Below, in pieces: positions 9,457-20,938 of a DNA stretch of 64,000 nucleotides. The stretch is from Amycolatopsis camponoti (GTDB taxonomy: Bacteria; Actinomycetota; Actinomycetes; Mycobacteriales; Pseudonocardiaceae). The notes under the pieces are model-generated. The model saw only the letters and a list, made by a program, of their open reading frames with translations, did not search any database and was not told the origin of the DNA. The translations under genes and the position numbers were made by a program. Numbering within the stretch: position 1 is the stretch's first letter; every line of letters begins with the position of its first letter. The stretch spans positions 3,886,501-3,950,500 of the forward strand of contig NZ_CABVGP010000001.1 of NCBI RefSeq assembly GCF_902497555.1. The letters run 5' to 3'.

Positions 9457-10965
9457 ATGACCCGCGCGTCGAAACCCCAGCTCTGGTTCCTCACCGGGAG
9501 CCAGGCCCTCTACGGCGAGGAGACCCTCGAGCAGGTCGCCGGCCAGTCCCTGCGCATCCAGCAGCTCCTGGCCGCCGCCGGCGGGCTCCCGGCCGAGATC
9601 GTCGGCAAGCCGGTGCTGACCGAAGCCTCGTCGATCCGGCGGGTCCTGCAGGAAGCGAACGCCGACGCCGCCTGCGTCGGCGTCATCGCGTGGATGCACA
9701 CCTTCTCGCCCGCGAAGATGTGGATCACCGGGCTGGACGCGCTGCGCAAGCCGCTGCTGCACCTGCACACCCAGCTCAACGAAGCCCTGCCGTGGTCCAC
9801 CATCGACATGGACTTCATGAACCTCAACCAGGCCGCGCACGGCGACCGCGAGTTCGGGTTCATCCAGACCCGACTGGGCGTGCCGCGCAAGACGGTCGCC
9901 GGGCACGTCTCCGACCCGGTCGTCGTCGCGCGGATCGACGCGTGGGCGCGCGCCGCCATCGGTGCCGACCACCTGCGCAACCTCCGGCTGGCCCGGTTCG
10001 GCGACAACATGCGCGACGTCGCCGTCACCGAGGGGGACAAGGTCGAAGCCGAGCTGCGGTTCGGCGTCTCGGTCAACACCTACGGCGTCAACGACCTCGT
10101 CGAGCTGGTCGACTCGGTGTCCGAAAAGGACACGGTGGACCCGCTCGTGGCGCGGTACGCCGAGGATTACAACGTTGTCGCGGACCTGGCGGCCGGGGGA
10201 GCGCGGCACGACTCGCTGCGGTACGCGGCCCGGATCGAAGCCGGGATGCGGAAGTTCCTGACCGACGGCGGGTTCGGCGCGTTCACCACGAACTTCGAGG
10301 ACCTCGGCGGCCTGCGCCAGCTGCCCGGGCTCGCCGTCCAGCGGCTGATGGCCGACGGCTACGGCTTCGGCGGCGAGGGCGACTGGAAGACCTCCGCGCT
10401 CCTCGCCGCGGTCAAGGCGATGGGCGTCGGTGTCGGCTGGGGCACCTCGTTCATGGAGGACTACACCTACCACTTCGGGCCGGGCACGCCGAAGATCCTC
10501 GGCGCGCACATGCTGGAGGTCTGCCCGAGCATCGCCGCCGCGAAGCCGTCCTGCGAGATCCACCCGCTGGGCATCGGCGGCCGCGAAGACCCGGTCCGGC
10601 TCGTGTTCGACGCCCAGCCGGGCCCCGGTGTCACCCTCGGCCTGGTCGACCTCGGCGACCGGTTCCGGCTCGTCGCCAACGAGATCGAGGTCGTCGTACC
10701 CGACGAGCCGCTGCCCAACCTGCCGGTCGCGCGGGCGGTGTGGGAGCCGGCGCCGTCGCTGTCGACGTCGGCCGAGTCGTGGATCACCGCGGGCGGCCCG
10801 CACCACACCGTGCTCACCCAGGCCGTGGGCACCGAAACCCTTCGCGACTTCGCGAACCTGCTCGGCGTCGAGCTGCTGGTGATCGACAAGGACACCACGC
10901 CGCACGGCTTCGCCGACCGCATCCGCTGGAACCAGGCGTACCACCGCCTCGCCCAGGGCTTCTGA
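9457..10965 (+). CDS. araA: L-arabinose isomerase
   Basis: Isomerises L-arabinose to L-ribulose (Mn-dependent, cytoplasmic), first step of the pathway. It is 502 aa, matching the family length. The N-terminus [16 protein letters not shown] and the segments [27 protein letters not shown] and [10 protein letters not shown] are diagnostic of AraA and contain the catalytic glutamates. Start ATG follows AGGAG. A second sugar transporter begins 17 bases downstream, so free arabinose import and catabolism appear to be co-transcribed. Confidence 0.97.
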   Translation: MTRASKPQLWFLTGSQALYGEETLEQVAGQSLRIQQLLAAAGGLPAEIVGKPVLTEASSIRRVLQEANADAACVGVIAWMHTFSPAKMWITGLDALRKPLLHLHTQLNEALPWSTIDMDFMNLNQAAHGDREFGFIQTRLGVPRKTVAGHVSDPVVVARIDAWARAAIGADHLRNLRLARFGDNMRDVAVTEGDKVEAELRFGVSVNTYGVNDLVELVDSVSEKDTVDPLVARYAEDYNVVADLAAGGARHDSLRYAARIEAGMRKFLTDGGFGAFTTNFEDLGGLRQLPGLAVQRLMADGYGFGGEGDWKTSALLAAVKAMGVGVGWGTSFMEDYTYHFGPGTPKILGAHMLEVCPSIAAAKPSCEIHPLGIGGREDPVRLVFDAQPGPGVTLGLVDLGDRFRLVANEIEVVVPDEPLPNLPVARAVWEPAPSLSTSAESWITAGGPHHTVLTQAVGTETLRDFANLLGVELLVIDKDTTPHGFADRIRWNQAYHRLAQGF

Positions 10966-10982
10966 GAAAGGAAGAAGGAACA

Positions 10983-12089
10983 ATGAAGTTCACCAGAACA
11001 CTCGCGGGGATCGCCGCCGCGGGACTCGTGCTGACGCTGTCCGCGTGCGGCTCGAGCCAGAAAACCGCCGACCAGACGGCGGCACCCGGCGCCGCGAGCG
11101 CGGCCGGCGCGCTGGTCGGCGTCACCATGCCGACGAAGTCGTCGGAACGCTGGATCCACGACGGCGACAACATCAAGTCGGCGCTGGAGAAGCTCGGCTA
11201 CAAGGTCGACCTGCAGTACGCCGAGAACGACATCCCGACCCAGGTGAACCAGATCGAGAACCAGATCACCAAGGGCGCCAAGCTCCTGGTCATCGCCTCG
11301 ATCGACGGCACCGCCATCACCACCCAGCTGCAGGAAGCGGCGGACAAGAAGATCCCGGTCATCGCCTACGACCGGCTGATCCGCAACTCGCCGAACGTCG
11401 ACTACTACGCCACCTTCGACAACTTCAAGGTCGGCGTCGAGCAGGCGAACTCGCTGGTCAAGGGCCTGGGCAACGGGCCGGGACCGTTCAACATCGAGCT
11501 GTTCGCCGGCTCGCCGGACGACAACAACGCCACGTTCTTCTTCAACGGCGCGATGTCCGTCCTCAAGCCGCTGATGGACAGCGGCAAGCTGGTCGTCAAG
11601 AGCGGGCAGACCGACTTCGCCCGCGCGGCCATCCTGCGCTGGGACCCGGCCACCGCGCAGCGGCGCATGGAGGACCTGCTCACCAAGACCTACACCGGTG
11701 GTGCGAAGGTCGCGGGCGTGCTTTCGCCGTACGACGGCCTGTCGATCGGCATCCTGTCGGCGCTGAAGAGCAACGGCTACGGCACCGCCGGCCAGCCGTA
11801 CGCCATCGTCACCGGGCAGGACGCCGAGGTCGCGTCGGTCAAGTCCATCATCGCCGGTGAGCAGTACTCGACGATCTTCAAGGACACCCGCATCCTCGCC
11901 GACACCACGGTGAAGATGGCCGACGCGGTGCTCAAGGGCGCCAAGCCCGAGGTCAACAACACCACCGACTACGACAACGGCAAGAAGGTCGTCCCGTCCT
12001 TCCTGCTGCAGCCGGTCACCGTGGACAAGGCCAACTACCAGAAGGAGCTCGTCGACTCCGGCTACTACACGGCAGGTCAGCTGAAATGA
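10983..12089 (+). CDS. chvE: Multiple-sugar (arabinose-type) ABC substrate-binding lipoprotein, ChvE-like
   Basis: Extracytoplasmic sugar receptor, 368 aa. A lipoprotein signal with lipobox LSAC (Cys22) anchors it to the outer face of the membrane. The mature part is a type I periplasmic-binding fold with the ChvE-like opening [14 protein letters not shown] and the pattern IDGTAI / [12 protein letters not shown]. It belongs with the ATPase and permease that follow and overlaps the ATPase ATG by four bases. ChvE-family receptors bind arabinose, galactose, glucose and xylose; arabinose is inferred from araBDA. GAAGGAAG gives the ribosome binding site. Confidence 0.93.
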   Translation: MKFTRTLAGIAAAGLVLTLSACGSSQKTADQTAAPGAASAAGALVGVTMPTKSSERWIHDGDNIKSALEKLGYKVDLQYAENDIPTQVNQIENQITKGAKLLVIASIDGTAITTQLQEAADKKIPVIAYDRLIRNSPNVDYYATFDNFKVGVEQANSLVKGLGNGPGPFNIELFAGSPDDNNATFFFNGAMSVLKPLMDSGKLVVKSGQTDFARAAILRWDPATAQRRMEDLLTKTYTGGAKVAGVLSPYDGLSIGILSALKSNGYGTAGQPYAIVTGQDAEVASVKSIIAGEQYSTIFKDTRILADTTVKMADAVLKGAKPEVNNTTDYDNGKKVVPSFLLQPVTVDKANYQKELVDSGYYTAGQLK

Positions 12090-13606
12090 CCGAACTGCTC
12101 GGCATGCGCGGGATCACCAAGACCTTCCCCGGGGTCAAGGCGCTGTCGGACGTCACGCTTTCCGTGAACAGCGGCGAGATCCACGCGATCTGCGGGGAGA
12201 ACGGCGCCGGGAAGTCCACCTTGATGAAGGTGCTTTCCGGCGTCTACCCGCACGGGACGTACGACGGCGAGATCCACTTCGACGGGCAGCGGTGTGAGTT
12301 CGGTTCGGTGCGCGACAGCGAGCGGCACGGGATCGTCATCATCCACCAGGAGCTCGCGCTGTGCGGGCAGCTCTCGATAGCCGAGAACATCTTCCTCGGC
12401 AACGAACGCGGCAAGCGGGGCTGGGTCGACTGGAACCGCACGAACCACGAGGCCGGCGCGCTGCTCAAGCGCGTCGGCCTCGCCGAAAACCCGGTGACGC
12501 CGGTGCAGGAGCTCGGCGTCGGCAAGCAGCAGCTGGTCGAGATCGCCAAGGCGCTGTCCAAGGAGGTCCGGCTGCTGATCCTCGACGAGCCCACCGCGGC
12601 GCTCAACGACGAGGATTCGGCCCACCTGCTGGAGCTGCTGCGCGGGCTGCGCCAGGACGGCGTGACCTGCGTGATCATCTCGCACAAGCTCGGCGAGGTG
12701 ACGGCGATCGCCGACACCGTCACCATCCTGCGGGACGGCCGCACCATCGAGACGCTGGAAGCGGCCGGGCTGACGGAAGAGCGGATCATCACCGGGATGG
12801 TCGGCCGCGACCTCGAGCACCGGTTCCCGCCCCGGGAGCCGGACATCGGCGAAGAGGTGCTGCGGATCGAGGACTGGACCGTGCACAGCCCCACCCAGGC
12901 CGGGCGGGTCGTCGTCGACAACGCGTCGCTTTCGCTGCGGCGCGGGGAGATCGTCGGACTGGCCGGGCTGATGGGCGCGGGCCGCACCGAGCTGGCGATG
13001 AGCGTGTTCGGCCGGTCCTACGGCAAGGACATCTCCGGGAAGATCCTCAAGCACGGCGAGGAGATCGACGTCCGGTCGGTGCGCGACGCCGTCCGCCACG
13101 GCATCGCCTACGCCACCGAGGACCGGAAGCGCTACGGGCTCAACCTGATCGAGGACATCCAGCGCAACGTGTCCGCGGCCGGGCTGGGCAAGCTGGCGAA
13201 GCGCGGCTGGGTCAACGAGCACGCCGAGCACGACACGGCCGTCGGGTTCCGCCGGAACCTGTCGATCAAGGCGCCGTCCGTGCGCAGCGTGACCGGGAAG
13301 CTCTCCGGCGGCAACCAGCAGAAGGTCGTGCTGGCCAAGTGGATCTTCACCGACCCGGACGTGCTGATCCTCGACGAGCCGACCCGCGGCATCGACGTCG
13401 GCGCGAAGTTCGAGATCTACACGATCATCAACGAGCTGGCCGCGCAGGGGAAGGCCGTGCTGGTCATCTCCTCCGAGCTGCCGGAGCTGCTCGGGCTCTG
13501 CGACCGGATCTACGCGCTGTCGGCGGGGCGGATCACCGGCGAGGCGACCCGCGAACAAGCCACCCAGGAACTGCTGATGCAGTACATGACGAAGGAACGG
13601 GAATGA
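12086..13606 (+). CDS. gguA: Multiple-sugar ABC transporter ATP-binding protein, GguA/MmsA-like
   Basis: Complete double-ATPase of 506 aa. Domain 1 has Walker A GENGAGKS (residues 37-44) and Walker [13 protein letters not shown]. Domain 2 has the degenerate P-loop LMGAGRTE, signature KLSGGNQQK and [15 protein letters not shown]. Domain asymmetry is typical of this CUT2 class, where only one site is fully active. ATGA overlaps join it to the binding protein upstream and permease downstream. It differs clearly from the YtfR-like ATPase at the left edge, so the locus carries two independent importers. Confidence 0.95.
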   Translation: MTELLGMRGITKTFPGVKALSDVTLSVNSGEIHAICGENGAGKSTLMKVLSGVYPHGTYDGEIHFDGQRCEFGSVRDSERHGIVIIHQELALCGQLSIAENIFLGNERGKRGWVDWNRTNHEAGALLKRVGLAENPVTPVQELGVGKQQLVEIAKALSKEVRLLILDEPTAALNDEDSAHLLELLRGLRQDGVTCVIISHKLGEVTAIADTVTILRDGRTIETLEAAGLTEERIITGMVGRDLEHRFPPREPDIGEEVLRIEDWTVHSPTQAGRVVVDNASLSLRRGEIVGLAGLMGAGRTELAMSVFGRSYGKDISGKILKHGEEIDVRSVRDAVRHGIAYATEDRKRYGLNLIEDIQRNVSAAGLGKLAKRGWVNEHAEHDTAVGFRRNLSIKAPSVRSVTGKLSGGNQQKVVLAKWIFTDPDVLILDEPTRGIDVGAKFEIYTIINELAAQGKAVLVISSELPELLGLCDRIYALSAGRITGEATREQATQELLMQYMTKERE

Positions 13607-14823
13607 CCACGACCGAAGCGCGGCCCGCCGCGCCCGCGGCCGAGCGCTCCAAGCGGAGGATCTCGATCAACCCGCGCCAGAGCGGCATCTACGTCGCGTT
13701 CGCGCTGATCGTGGTGCTGTTCGAGGTGCTCACCGGCGGCGCGCTGCTCGAACCGCAGAACATCTCCAACATCATCGTGCAGAACAGCTACGTGCTGATC
13801 CTCGCGATCGGGATGATCCTGGTGATCATCTCCGGGCACATCGACCTGTCCGCCGGCTCGGTCGTCGCGATGACCGGCGCGGTGTCGGCGGTGCTGATGG
13901 TGAACTGGCACCTGCCGTGGTTCCTGGCGGTGCTGATCACCCTCGTCGTCGGCGCGGCGATCGGGGCCTGGCAGGGGTACTGGGTCGCCTACTTCGGGAT
14001 CCCGGCGTTCATCGTGACGCTGGCCGGGATGCTCGCGTTCCGCGCGCTGACCCTGACGGTGCTGGGCAACCAGGGCATCGGGCCGTTCCCGGACGCGATC
14101 CGCACGCTGTCGAACGGCTTCACCGACGGCTACCTGGGCAACATCGGCCTCGGGCCGCTCGGCGGCGCGGACCTGGTGTCCCTGCTGGCGGGCGTCGTCG
14201 CGGTGGCCGGGATCGCGTTCACCCAGTGGCGCAAGCGCTCGGCGCGGCTGGGCTACGGCCAGGACGTCGACCCGTTCCCGGTGTTCGTGCTCAAGATCGT
14301 CGGGATCGCGGTGCTGGTGCTCGCGCTGGTGGTGCAGCTGGCGCGGTTCAAGAACCTGCCGTGGGTGCTGATCCTGCTGGCGGTGCTGGTGCTCGGCTAC
14401 TCGCTGGTGGCGGGCAAGTCGGTGTTCGGCAGGCACATCTACGCCGTGGGCGGCAACCTGCAGGCCGCGACGCTTTCGGGTGTCAAGGTCAAGTCGGTGA
14501 CGTTCTGGATCTTCGTCAACATGGGCGTCCTGGCGGCGCTGGCCGGGATCATCTTCGCGGGCCGGCTGAACCAGGCGGGCCCGACGGCCGGCGTGAACTT
14601 CGAGCTGGACGCGATCGCGGCGGCGTTCATCGGCGGCGCGGCGGTCCAGGGCGGCGTCGGCAAGGTGGTCGGCGCGATCACCGGCGGGTTGATCATGGCG
14701 GTGATCAACAACGGGATGTCCCTGATCGGCGCACCGAGCGAGCGGGTGATGCTGGTGAAGGGCGTGGTGCTGCTGGCAGCGGTGGCGTACGACATCTGGA
14801 CGAAGCGCCGCGCGGCTTCCTGA
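13603..14823 (+). CDS. gguB: Multiple-sugar ABC transporter permease, GguB-like
   Basis: Membrane subunit of the ChvE-type importer, 406 aa, longer than ribose permeases and typical of GguB/XylH. A cytoplasmic N-terminus of about 30 residues precedes ten or more hydrophobic segments. The signature [20 protein letters not shown] and the C-terminal [21 protein letters not shown] are characteristic. It is the last gene of the arabinose operon and is followed after 12 bases by a strong hairpin. The start overlaps the ATPase stop. Confidence 0.94.
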   Translation: MTTTEARPAAPAAERSKRRISINPRQSGIYVAFALIVVLFEVLTGGALLEPQNISNIIVQNSYVLILAIGMILVIISGHIDLSAGSVVAMTGAVSAVLMVNWHLPWFLAVLITLVVGAAIGAWQGYWVAYFGIPAFIVTLAGMLAFRALTLTVLGNQGIGPFPDAIRTLSNGFTDGYLGNIGLGPLGGADLVSLLAGVVAVAGIAFTQWRKRSARLGYGQDVDPFPVFVLKIVGIAVLVLALVVQLARFKNLPWVLILLAVLVLGYSLVAGKSVFGRHIYAVGGNLQAATLSGVKVKSVTFWIFVNMGVLAALAGIIFAGRLNQAGPTAGVNFELDAIAAAFIGGAAVQGGVGKVVGAITGGLIMAVINNGMSLIGAPSERVMLVKGVVLLAAVAYDIWTKRRAAS

Positions 14824-14835
14824 CCCGGGGTGTTT

Positions 14836-14875
14836 CGAAGGGGGCCTTTCCCGAGTACGGGGAAGGCCCCTTTCG
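14836..14875 (+). terminator. Terminator of the arabinose operon
   Basis: Near-perfect 17-bp hairpin (14836-14852 pairing with 14859-14875, 6-base loop, two imperfect pairs) 12 bases after the gguB stop, with a short T-rich tail (TTTCGCTT). Its position makes it the likely end of the transcript that starts left of the window. Confidence 0.8.
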
Positions 14876-14893
14876 CTTGGCTTCGTTCACCGT

Positions 14894-15066
14894 GATGCCT
14901 CCCCAATCACACGCGATGCCTCCCCAATCACGCGAGATCCGCGGTCGATCACCCCGGCAGCGGCTTCGCCGGTGCGCGAAAGGGCATCGCGGGTGATCGA
15001 GCGGGCATCACGCGTGATCAGAGGGGCATCAAGCGTGACTGGAGGGGCATCACACGTGATTGAGGG
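14894..15066 (+). repeat. Cluster of 21-bp repeats in two opposed orientations
   Basis: Two units beginning GATGCCTCCCCAATCAC (14894 and 14915) and four units in the reverse orientation beginning GGGCATC (14982, 15003, 15024, 15045) are each spaced exactly 21 bp. Most units contain a palindromic core close to ATCACGCGTGAT. The two blocks face each other across about 45 bp of unrelated sequence. There are no spacers between units. The cluster lies in the convergent gap between gguB and the DUF1996 gene; it is non-coding and its role is unknown. Confidence 0.8.
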
Positions 15067-15072
15067 GACGAC

Positions 15073-15110
15073 ACGAAGGGCCGCGCCGGGGACCCGGCGC
15101 GGCCCTTCGT
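15073..15110 (-). terminator. Terminator of the DUF1996 gene
   Basis: Perfect 18-bp inverted repeat (15073-15090 and 15093-15110), GC-rich, ending three bases before the DUF1996 stop on the minus strand. It could also stop plus-strand read-through from the repeat region. Confidence 0.85.
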
Positions 15111-15112
15111 GG

Positions 15113-16552
15113 TCACTGGCGGCAGTTCTTGCCGGTGTTGATGCAGTTCACCGCCTGGTTCATCAGCCGCTGGCCCATGACGTTCGCGAAGTCGTCGTGG
15201 TCCGAGCGCGGGTTGTGCTTCTCCTGGGCGAAGGCGTCCACTTTGTACTGTCCCTTGACCTGGATGTCGTGCGGGATGTCGTAGACCAGCTTGATCACCA
15301 GCTGCGGCACGTTCTTGAAGCCCTGCGGGCACTTGCCCTGCTGGTCGGCGAAGACGATGTGCGTGCGGTGGTTGGTGCTGTCGATGTTCTTGCCGTCCCA
15401 GCAGTTCGGGAAGGCGTGGATGCGCTCCACCTTGCTGTTCTGCGGGCAGATCGGGTAGTGGTCGGTGAGCCGGTCCTCGAAGCCGGTGCAGGTCCAGCTG
15501 GGCCGGGCGTTGGCCGGGCCGTTGGTGCTCTGCTTGGCGTCGCCGTAGAGGATGCGGAGGAACTGCGGCATGGCGACGACCTTGCTCGCGCCGCCGCTGG
15601 TGAACGTGATCGTCGCCGACTGGACGCGCTGGATCTCGCCGTCGTTGTCGCCGACCTCGTTCTTGTCGTTGACGCCCGGCAGTTCCGCCGGCTGGCCGGT
15701 GCTGTTCTGGCCGCCGTTGTCGAGGCCGCCCTGGCCGTTCTGCTTGAGCACGCACGCCGCGAGGCCGCCGAGGTTCGTCGGCTTCGCCGCCCGGCGGCCG
15801 ATCGCGATGGCGATCCGGTCGATCGTCGCCGCGCGCTTGTCCTTCAGCGGCCCGACGACGGCGTTCTGGATGTCCTGCGGGGTCTTCAGGTCGCCGTTCG
15901 CGATCCGCGCGTTCGCCTCGTCGATCTGCTTGTCGAGCAGGTCGAGGTTGCGGTTCACCTCGTCCATGGCCTGGTCGGGGACGTCGGGGAGCTTGCTCGC
16001 GACGTCCGGGCAGTCGACCTGGCTGCTCGCCTTGTCGGCCGCGCTGCCGGCGCGGTCGGGCTGCGTGGCGGGCGGGTTCTTGTCCTCGTCACCGGTGTCG
16101 ATGCGGACGACGGGCCAGAAGTAGGCGGACTTGTCGCCGTTCTTGCACGTCGTTCCGGCCTTGACGAGGCTCTTGTTGTTCGAGTCGGCGTTCGTCGAGA
16201 GGTTGCCGACGTAGTCGTGCAGGTGCTGGGCGCCGTTCTTGATGCCGGGCTGGGCGATGAAGTTGTCGGGGTTGAAGTGCTGGTTCTCGTTGCGGCCGCA
16301 GTCGACCGTGAACGTGCCGCGCGCGCCTTTCTTCTGCAGCGCCTTGTTCACGTTAACACCGGACGGCACCTTCGCGATGTCGATGAAGAACGACGCGTCG
16401 GCGGGATCGGCGCTGGCCTCGCCGGTGCGCCCGGCGGTCGTGGCGACGACGATGCCGCCGACCGCGAGCGCGAGGGCGATACCGCCGGTCGCGATCTTGG
16501 TTCGGCGGGAAATGCGATGTCTGCCCGTGGCGGGGGATGTTTTCCGGGGCAT
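15113..16552 (-). CDS. Secreted DUF1996 family protein
   Basis: 479 aa from the ATG at 16552, which has GAAGG just upstream; a longer in-frame start lacks such a site. A twin-basic N-terminus (RHRISRRTK) and hydrophobic segment 20-40 make it a signal peptide or N-terminal membrane anchor. DUF1996 hallmarks are present: GAQHLHDYVGN (about 107-117), SAYFWPV (142-148) and the C-terminal half from about 320 (CWDGKN, HRTHIVFAD, SDHDDFANVMG). Residues about 155-305 are an acidic, helical insert splitting the domain. Function of the family is not established. It is convergent with the arabinose operon and is probably expressed separately. Confidence 0.85.
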   Translation of the reverse strand: MPRKTSPATGRHRISRRTKIATGGIALALAVGGIVVATTAGRTGEASADPADASFFIDIAKVPSGVNVNKALQKKGARGTFTVDCGRNENQHFNPDNFIAQPGIKNGAQHLHDYVGNLSTNADSNNKSLVKAGTTCKNGDKSAYFWPVVRIDTGDEDKNPPATQPDRAGSAADKASSQVDCPDVASKLPDVPDQAMDEVNRNLDLLDKQIDEANARIANGDLKTPQDIQNAVVGPLKDKRAATIDRIAIAIGRRAAKPTNLGGLAACVLKQNGQGGLDNGGQNSTGQPAELPGVNDKNEVGDNDGEIQRVQSATITFTSGGASKVVAMPQFLRILYGDAKQSTNGPANARPSWTCTGFEDRLTDHYPICPQNSKVERIHAFPNCWDGKNIDSTNHRTHIVFADQQGKCPQGFKNVPQLVIKLVYDIPHDIQVKGQYKVDAFAQEKHNPRSDHDDFANVMGQRLMNQAVNCINTGKNCRQ

Positions 16553-16793
16553 GGTCACCTTCTTCGGTTTTTCCGGGCACGACGGGGAAAGCCGCGTGCC
16601 CGACGGGGAAGCGCGCGAAACCCGGGGGTGTGGCACCGCGCCGCGGAGATCGGGGACCCGCGTCCGGTGTCACTGGTTCCGGCACTGGCAGGAACGGCCG
16701 CGAGAGAGGGCCGGTTCAGCGCGTTATCGTTTCGTTATTTATGGAAAGTGAAGGAAGTTCACGTCTAGTGCTGTGATCGTTAACATCGGTGCC
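16553..16793 (+). promoter_or_regulatory. Divergent promoter region with likely leaderless start for the LacI-like gene
   Basis: About 240 bases, more AT-rich than the surroundings, separate the divergent DUF1996 and LacI-like genes. On the plus strand TAACAT (16781-16786) lies seven bases before the ATG at 16794, with a weak TTCACG 17 bases upstream; this spacing fits a leaderless actinobacterial transcript. The -10 overlaps the palindrome GTTAAC. No ribosome binding site is visible for the ATG. Confidence 0.5.
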
Positions 16794-17618
16794 ATGACCG
16801 AGGACGACGCGGGTCCCAGAGGTCCTTTCGGCACTCGTAGCCGGGGCACGCTCGGCGTGATCGCCACCGGTGCCGCGGCGTCCGGGCCGGCCCTGAACGG
16901 TCTGCGCGCCGCCGCGCGTGAGCACGGGTACGTCCTCGTCGTCTTCGGCGTGCCGGGCCGCGGCCGGGCCGCGCTGCCCGCCGCCGTCGCCGGTCTGCTC
17001 CTGCAGGGGGTGTCGGGCATCGTGGTGCTCGACCCGCACCTGGCCGCCGAACTGCCCCTGGTCGACGGCGTCCCGCTGGTTCCGGCCGCGTCGGCCGACC
17101 AGTCCGCGGGTGCCCGACGGGCCACCGAGCACCTGCTGGAGCTCGGCCACCCGACGGTCTGGCACCTCGGCGGCCCCGAAGACGGCCCGATCGCCCGCGC
17201 CCGCGAGCGCGGCTGGCGCGAAACCCTGGAAAACCACGGCGCGGAGGTTCCCCCGGTGGTCCGCGGCGACTGGTCCGCCCGGTCCGGCTACCGCGCCGGC
17301 CAGTCCCTGGCGGCCGAACCGGGGGTGGGCGCGGTGTTCTCGGCCAACGACCACATGGCGCTGGGTCTGCTGTCGGCGTTCACGGAGGCGGGCATGCGAG
17401 TCCCGCGCGACGCTCACGTGGTCGGTTTCGACGATGTCCCGGAAGCGGCCTACTTCGAACCGCCGTTGACGACGGTCCGCCAGGACTTCGTGGCGGCCGG
17501 GCGTCAGACGGTCGCGGCGCTCGCGGCCCGGATCGACGGGGTCGCGACGCCGGTGCGGGAGGCGGTCGAGGCCGAGCTGGTGGTGCGGGAGAGCAGCCGC
17601 TGCCTGCGCGCGGGCTGA
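16794..17618 (+). CDS. LacI-family sugar-sensing protein lacking the helix-turn-helix domain
   Basis: 274 aa beginning only about 18 residues before the ligand-binding core (RGTLGVIATG). The periplasmic-binding-like C-terminal domain of LacI/GalR regulators is complete: ARRATEHLLELGHPTVWHLGG, SANDHMALGLL, VGFDDVPEAAYFEPPLTTV. The usual 55-60 residue N-terminal HTH is absent. An in-frame stop at 16749 and no HTH in other frames upstream exclude a missed start. It may sense a sugar and act through a partner, compete with a complete regulator, or be a remnant. Start ATG is chosen on the leaderless promoter; GTG at 16773 is an alternative. It lies beside the arabinose locus. Confidence 0.8.
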   Translation: MTEDDAGPRGPFGTRSRGTLGVIATGAAASGPALNGLRAAAREHGYVLVVFGVPGRGRAALPAAVAGLLLQGVSGIVVLDPHLAAELPLVDGVPLVPAASADQSAGARRATEHLLELGHPTVWHLGGPEDGPIARARERGWRETLENHGAEVPPVVRGDWSARSGYRAGQSLAAEPGVGAVFSANDHMALGLLSAFTEAGMRVPRDAHVVGFDDVPEAAYFEPPLTTVRQDFVAAGRQTVAALAARIDGVATPVREAVEAELVVRESSRCLRAG

Positions 17619-17637
17619 GCCGAACGGAGGCAGCGGC
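17596..17637 (+). terminator. Hairpin between LacI-like gene and P450 gene
   Basis: Ten-bp inverted repeat (17596-17605 with 17628-17637) overlapping the LacI-like stop and ending six bases before the convergent P450 stop. It is positioned to act on both genes; the long loop makes it a weak candidate. Confidence 0.4.
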
Positions 17638-17642
17638 GCGCG

Positions 17643-18866
17643 TCACCGGGTGAGCGGCAGCGCCGCCATCCCGCGCAGCGCCGGGTTCCGGCGCCGCTCT
17701 GCCGGGCCCCCGAGCCGCAAGCTCGGGAAGCGCTTCCCGAGTTGTTCGAGCAGGACGGTCATCTCGAGCCGGGCCACGGCCGCGCCGAGACACAGGTGCA
17801 GGCCGTGGCCGAAGAACAGCCCCCGGCCGGCGTCGCGCGTGATGTCGAAGCGGTCCGGGTCCGCGAACCGCGCGGGGTCCCGGTTCGCCGCGCCGTTGAG
17901 CACGATGACCAGCTCCCCGGTCGCGACTCGCGCGCCGTCGAGCGCGGCCGGGCGGGCGGCCGCGCGCTGGCTCATCTGGGCCGCGCCGTCCCACCGCAGG
18001 ATCTCCTCGGCCGCCCCGGCCGCCAGCCCGGGATCGCCCGCGAGCAGGGCGAACTGATCCGGATGGGTCAGCAGGGCGTGGATCCCGTTGCCCAGCGCGC
18101 CGGCGGTGGTCTCGTAACCGCCGCCGAACAACACGACGAGCGAATTGAGCACGTCCTCGACCGGCATCGGTTCCGCGTCGGCGGCGGGGCGGGTCAGCAG
18201 CGCGGACGTCAGGTCGTCACCGGGATCCGCCCGCCGCAGCGCGATGAGCTCCGTGAAGTAGGCGCGGAACTCGACGGCGGCCGCGTCGACCTCGGCGCGC
18301 AGGTCCGCCGGCATCGCCGGGTCGACCTGCTTGCCGATCAGGTCGGTGACGCCGCGGAGCCGGTCGTGGTCGGCTTCGGGCACGCCGACCAGTCCGCCGA
18401 TCACCGCCATCCCGAGCGGGTAGAGCACGGTGCCGACGAACTCCGCGGCGCCGCCGTCCGCCGTGGCGTCGGCGAACCGGTCCAGCACCCGGTCGACGGC
18501 CCGGCGGACCGTGGGCTCCAGTTCCTGCACGCGCCGGACGGTGAAGTCCCGCATGAGCAACCGGCGCTCGCGCGTGTGCTCCGGCGGGTTCTTCCACGGC
18601 AGGAGCGCGGCCAGCAGCACCATGGCCGGGTTGTCGCGCCAGCCCGGCGTGTGCCGGTCGCGCCACTGGGCGTCGAGCACGAGGAAGGTTTCGCCGTCGG
18701 CGAGCACCGCCTGGCAGTCGGCGAACCGGCTGAGCACCCAGCCGCCGAAAACTTCGCTGCGGAAGATCGGCGTCTCTTCGCGGAGCTTCGCGTAGATCGG
18801 GTACGGATCGGCGAGCCCGCCCGGGGCGGACAGGGACAGCAGGGCTTCGTCGGCGGCTGCGGACAT
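17643..18866 (-). CDS. Cytochrome P450 monooxygenase
   Basis: Cytosolic bacterial P450 of 407 aa, starting at the ATG with GGAGGGAG upstream rather than the longer reading. The heme-binding motif FFGHGLHLCLG places the thiolate at about Cys359. The I-helix oxygen site is GGGYETTAG and the K-helix ExxR is EEILRW. There is no fused reductase and no adjacent ferredoxin, so electrons must come from partners elsewhere. The substrate cannot be inferred. It is downstream of the glycerol kinase-hemerythrin gene on the same strand after 112 bases. A 12-bp palindrome GGGTCCGGACCC at 18929-18940 lies upstream of its start and could be an operator. Confidence 0.93.
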   Translation of the reverse strand: MSAAADEALLSLSAPGGLADPYPIYAKLREETPIFRSEVFGGWVLSRFADCQAVLADGETFLVLDAQWRDRHTPGWRDNPAMVLLAALLPWKNPPEHTRERRLLMRDFTVRRVQELEPTVRRAVDRVLDRFADATADGGAAEFVGTVLYPLGMAVIGGLVGVPEADHDRLRGVTDLIGKQVDPAMPADLRAEVDAAAVEFRAYFTELIALRRADPGDDLTSALLTRPAADAEPMPVEDVLNSLVVLFGGGYETTAGALGNGIHALLTHPDQFALLAGDPGLAAGAAEEILRWDGAAQMSQRAAARPAALDGARVATGELVIVLNGAANRDPARFADPDRFDITRDAGRGLFFGHGLHLCLGAAVARLEMTVLLEQLGKRFPSLRLGGPAERRRNPALRGMAALPLTR

Positions 18867-18957
18867 GGTGCTCCCTCCAGTGGCGAACCGGTTCCCGCAG
18901 TCTTCTCCCGGTTCCCGCGCCGGGGCAGGGGTCCGGACCCGCTTCACCCGGATGGCA

Positions 18958-18972
18958 GGCCGGGCTCCGGCC
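18958..18972 (-). terminator. Short hairpin after the glycerol kinase-hemerythrin gene
   Basis: GGCCGG and CCGGCC arms with a three-base loop directly downstream (minus strand) of the kinase stop. It is small and could be chance in GC-rich DNA, but it separates the kinase from the P450 transcript. Confidence 0.35.
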
Positions 18973-18978
18973 GCCGCG

Positions 18979-20928
<1,950 letters not shown>

Positions 20929-20938
20929 GCCCCTCCCT

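Noticed and set aside
14894..15066. CRISPR array
   Set aside because: Units are 21 bp with no spacers, orientation changes and no cas genes are present.
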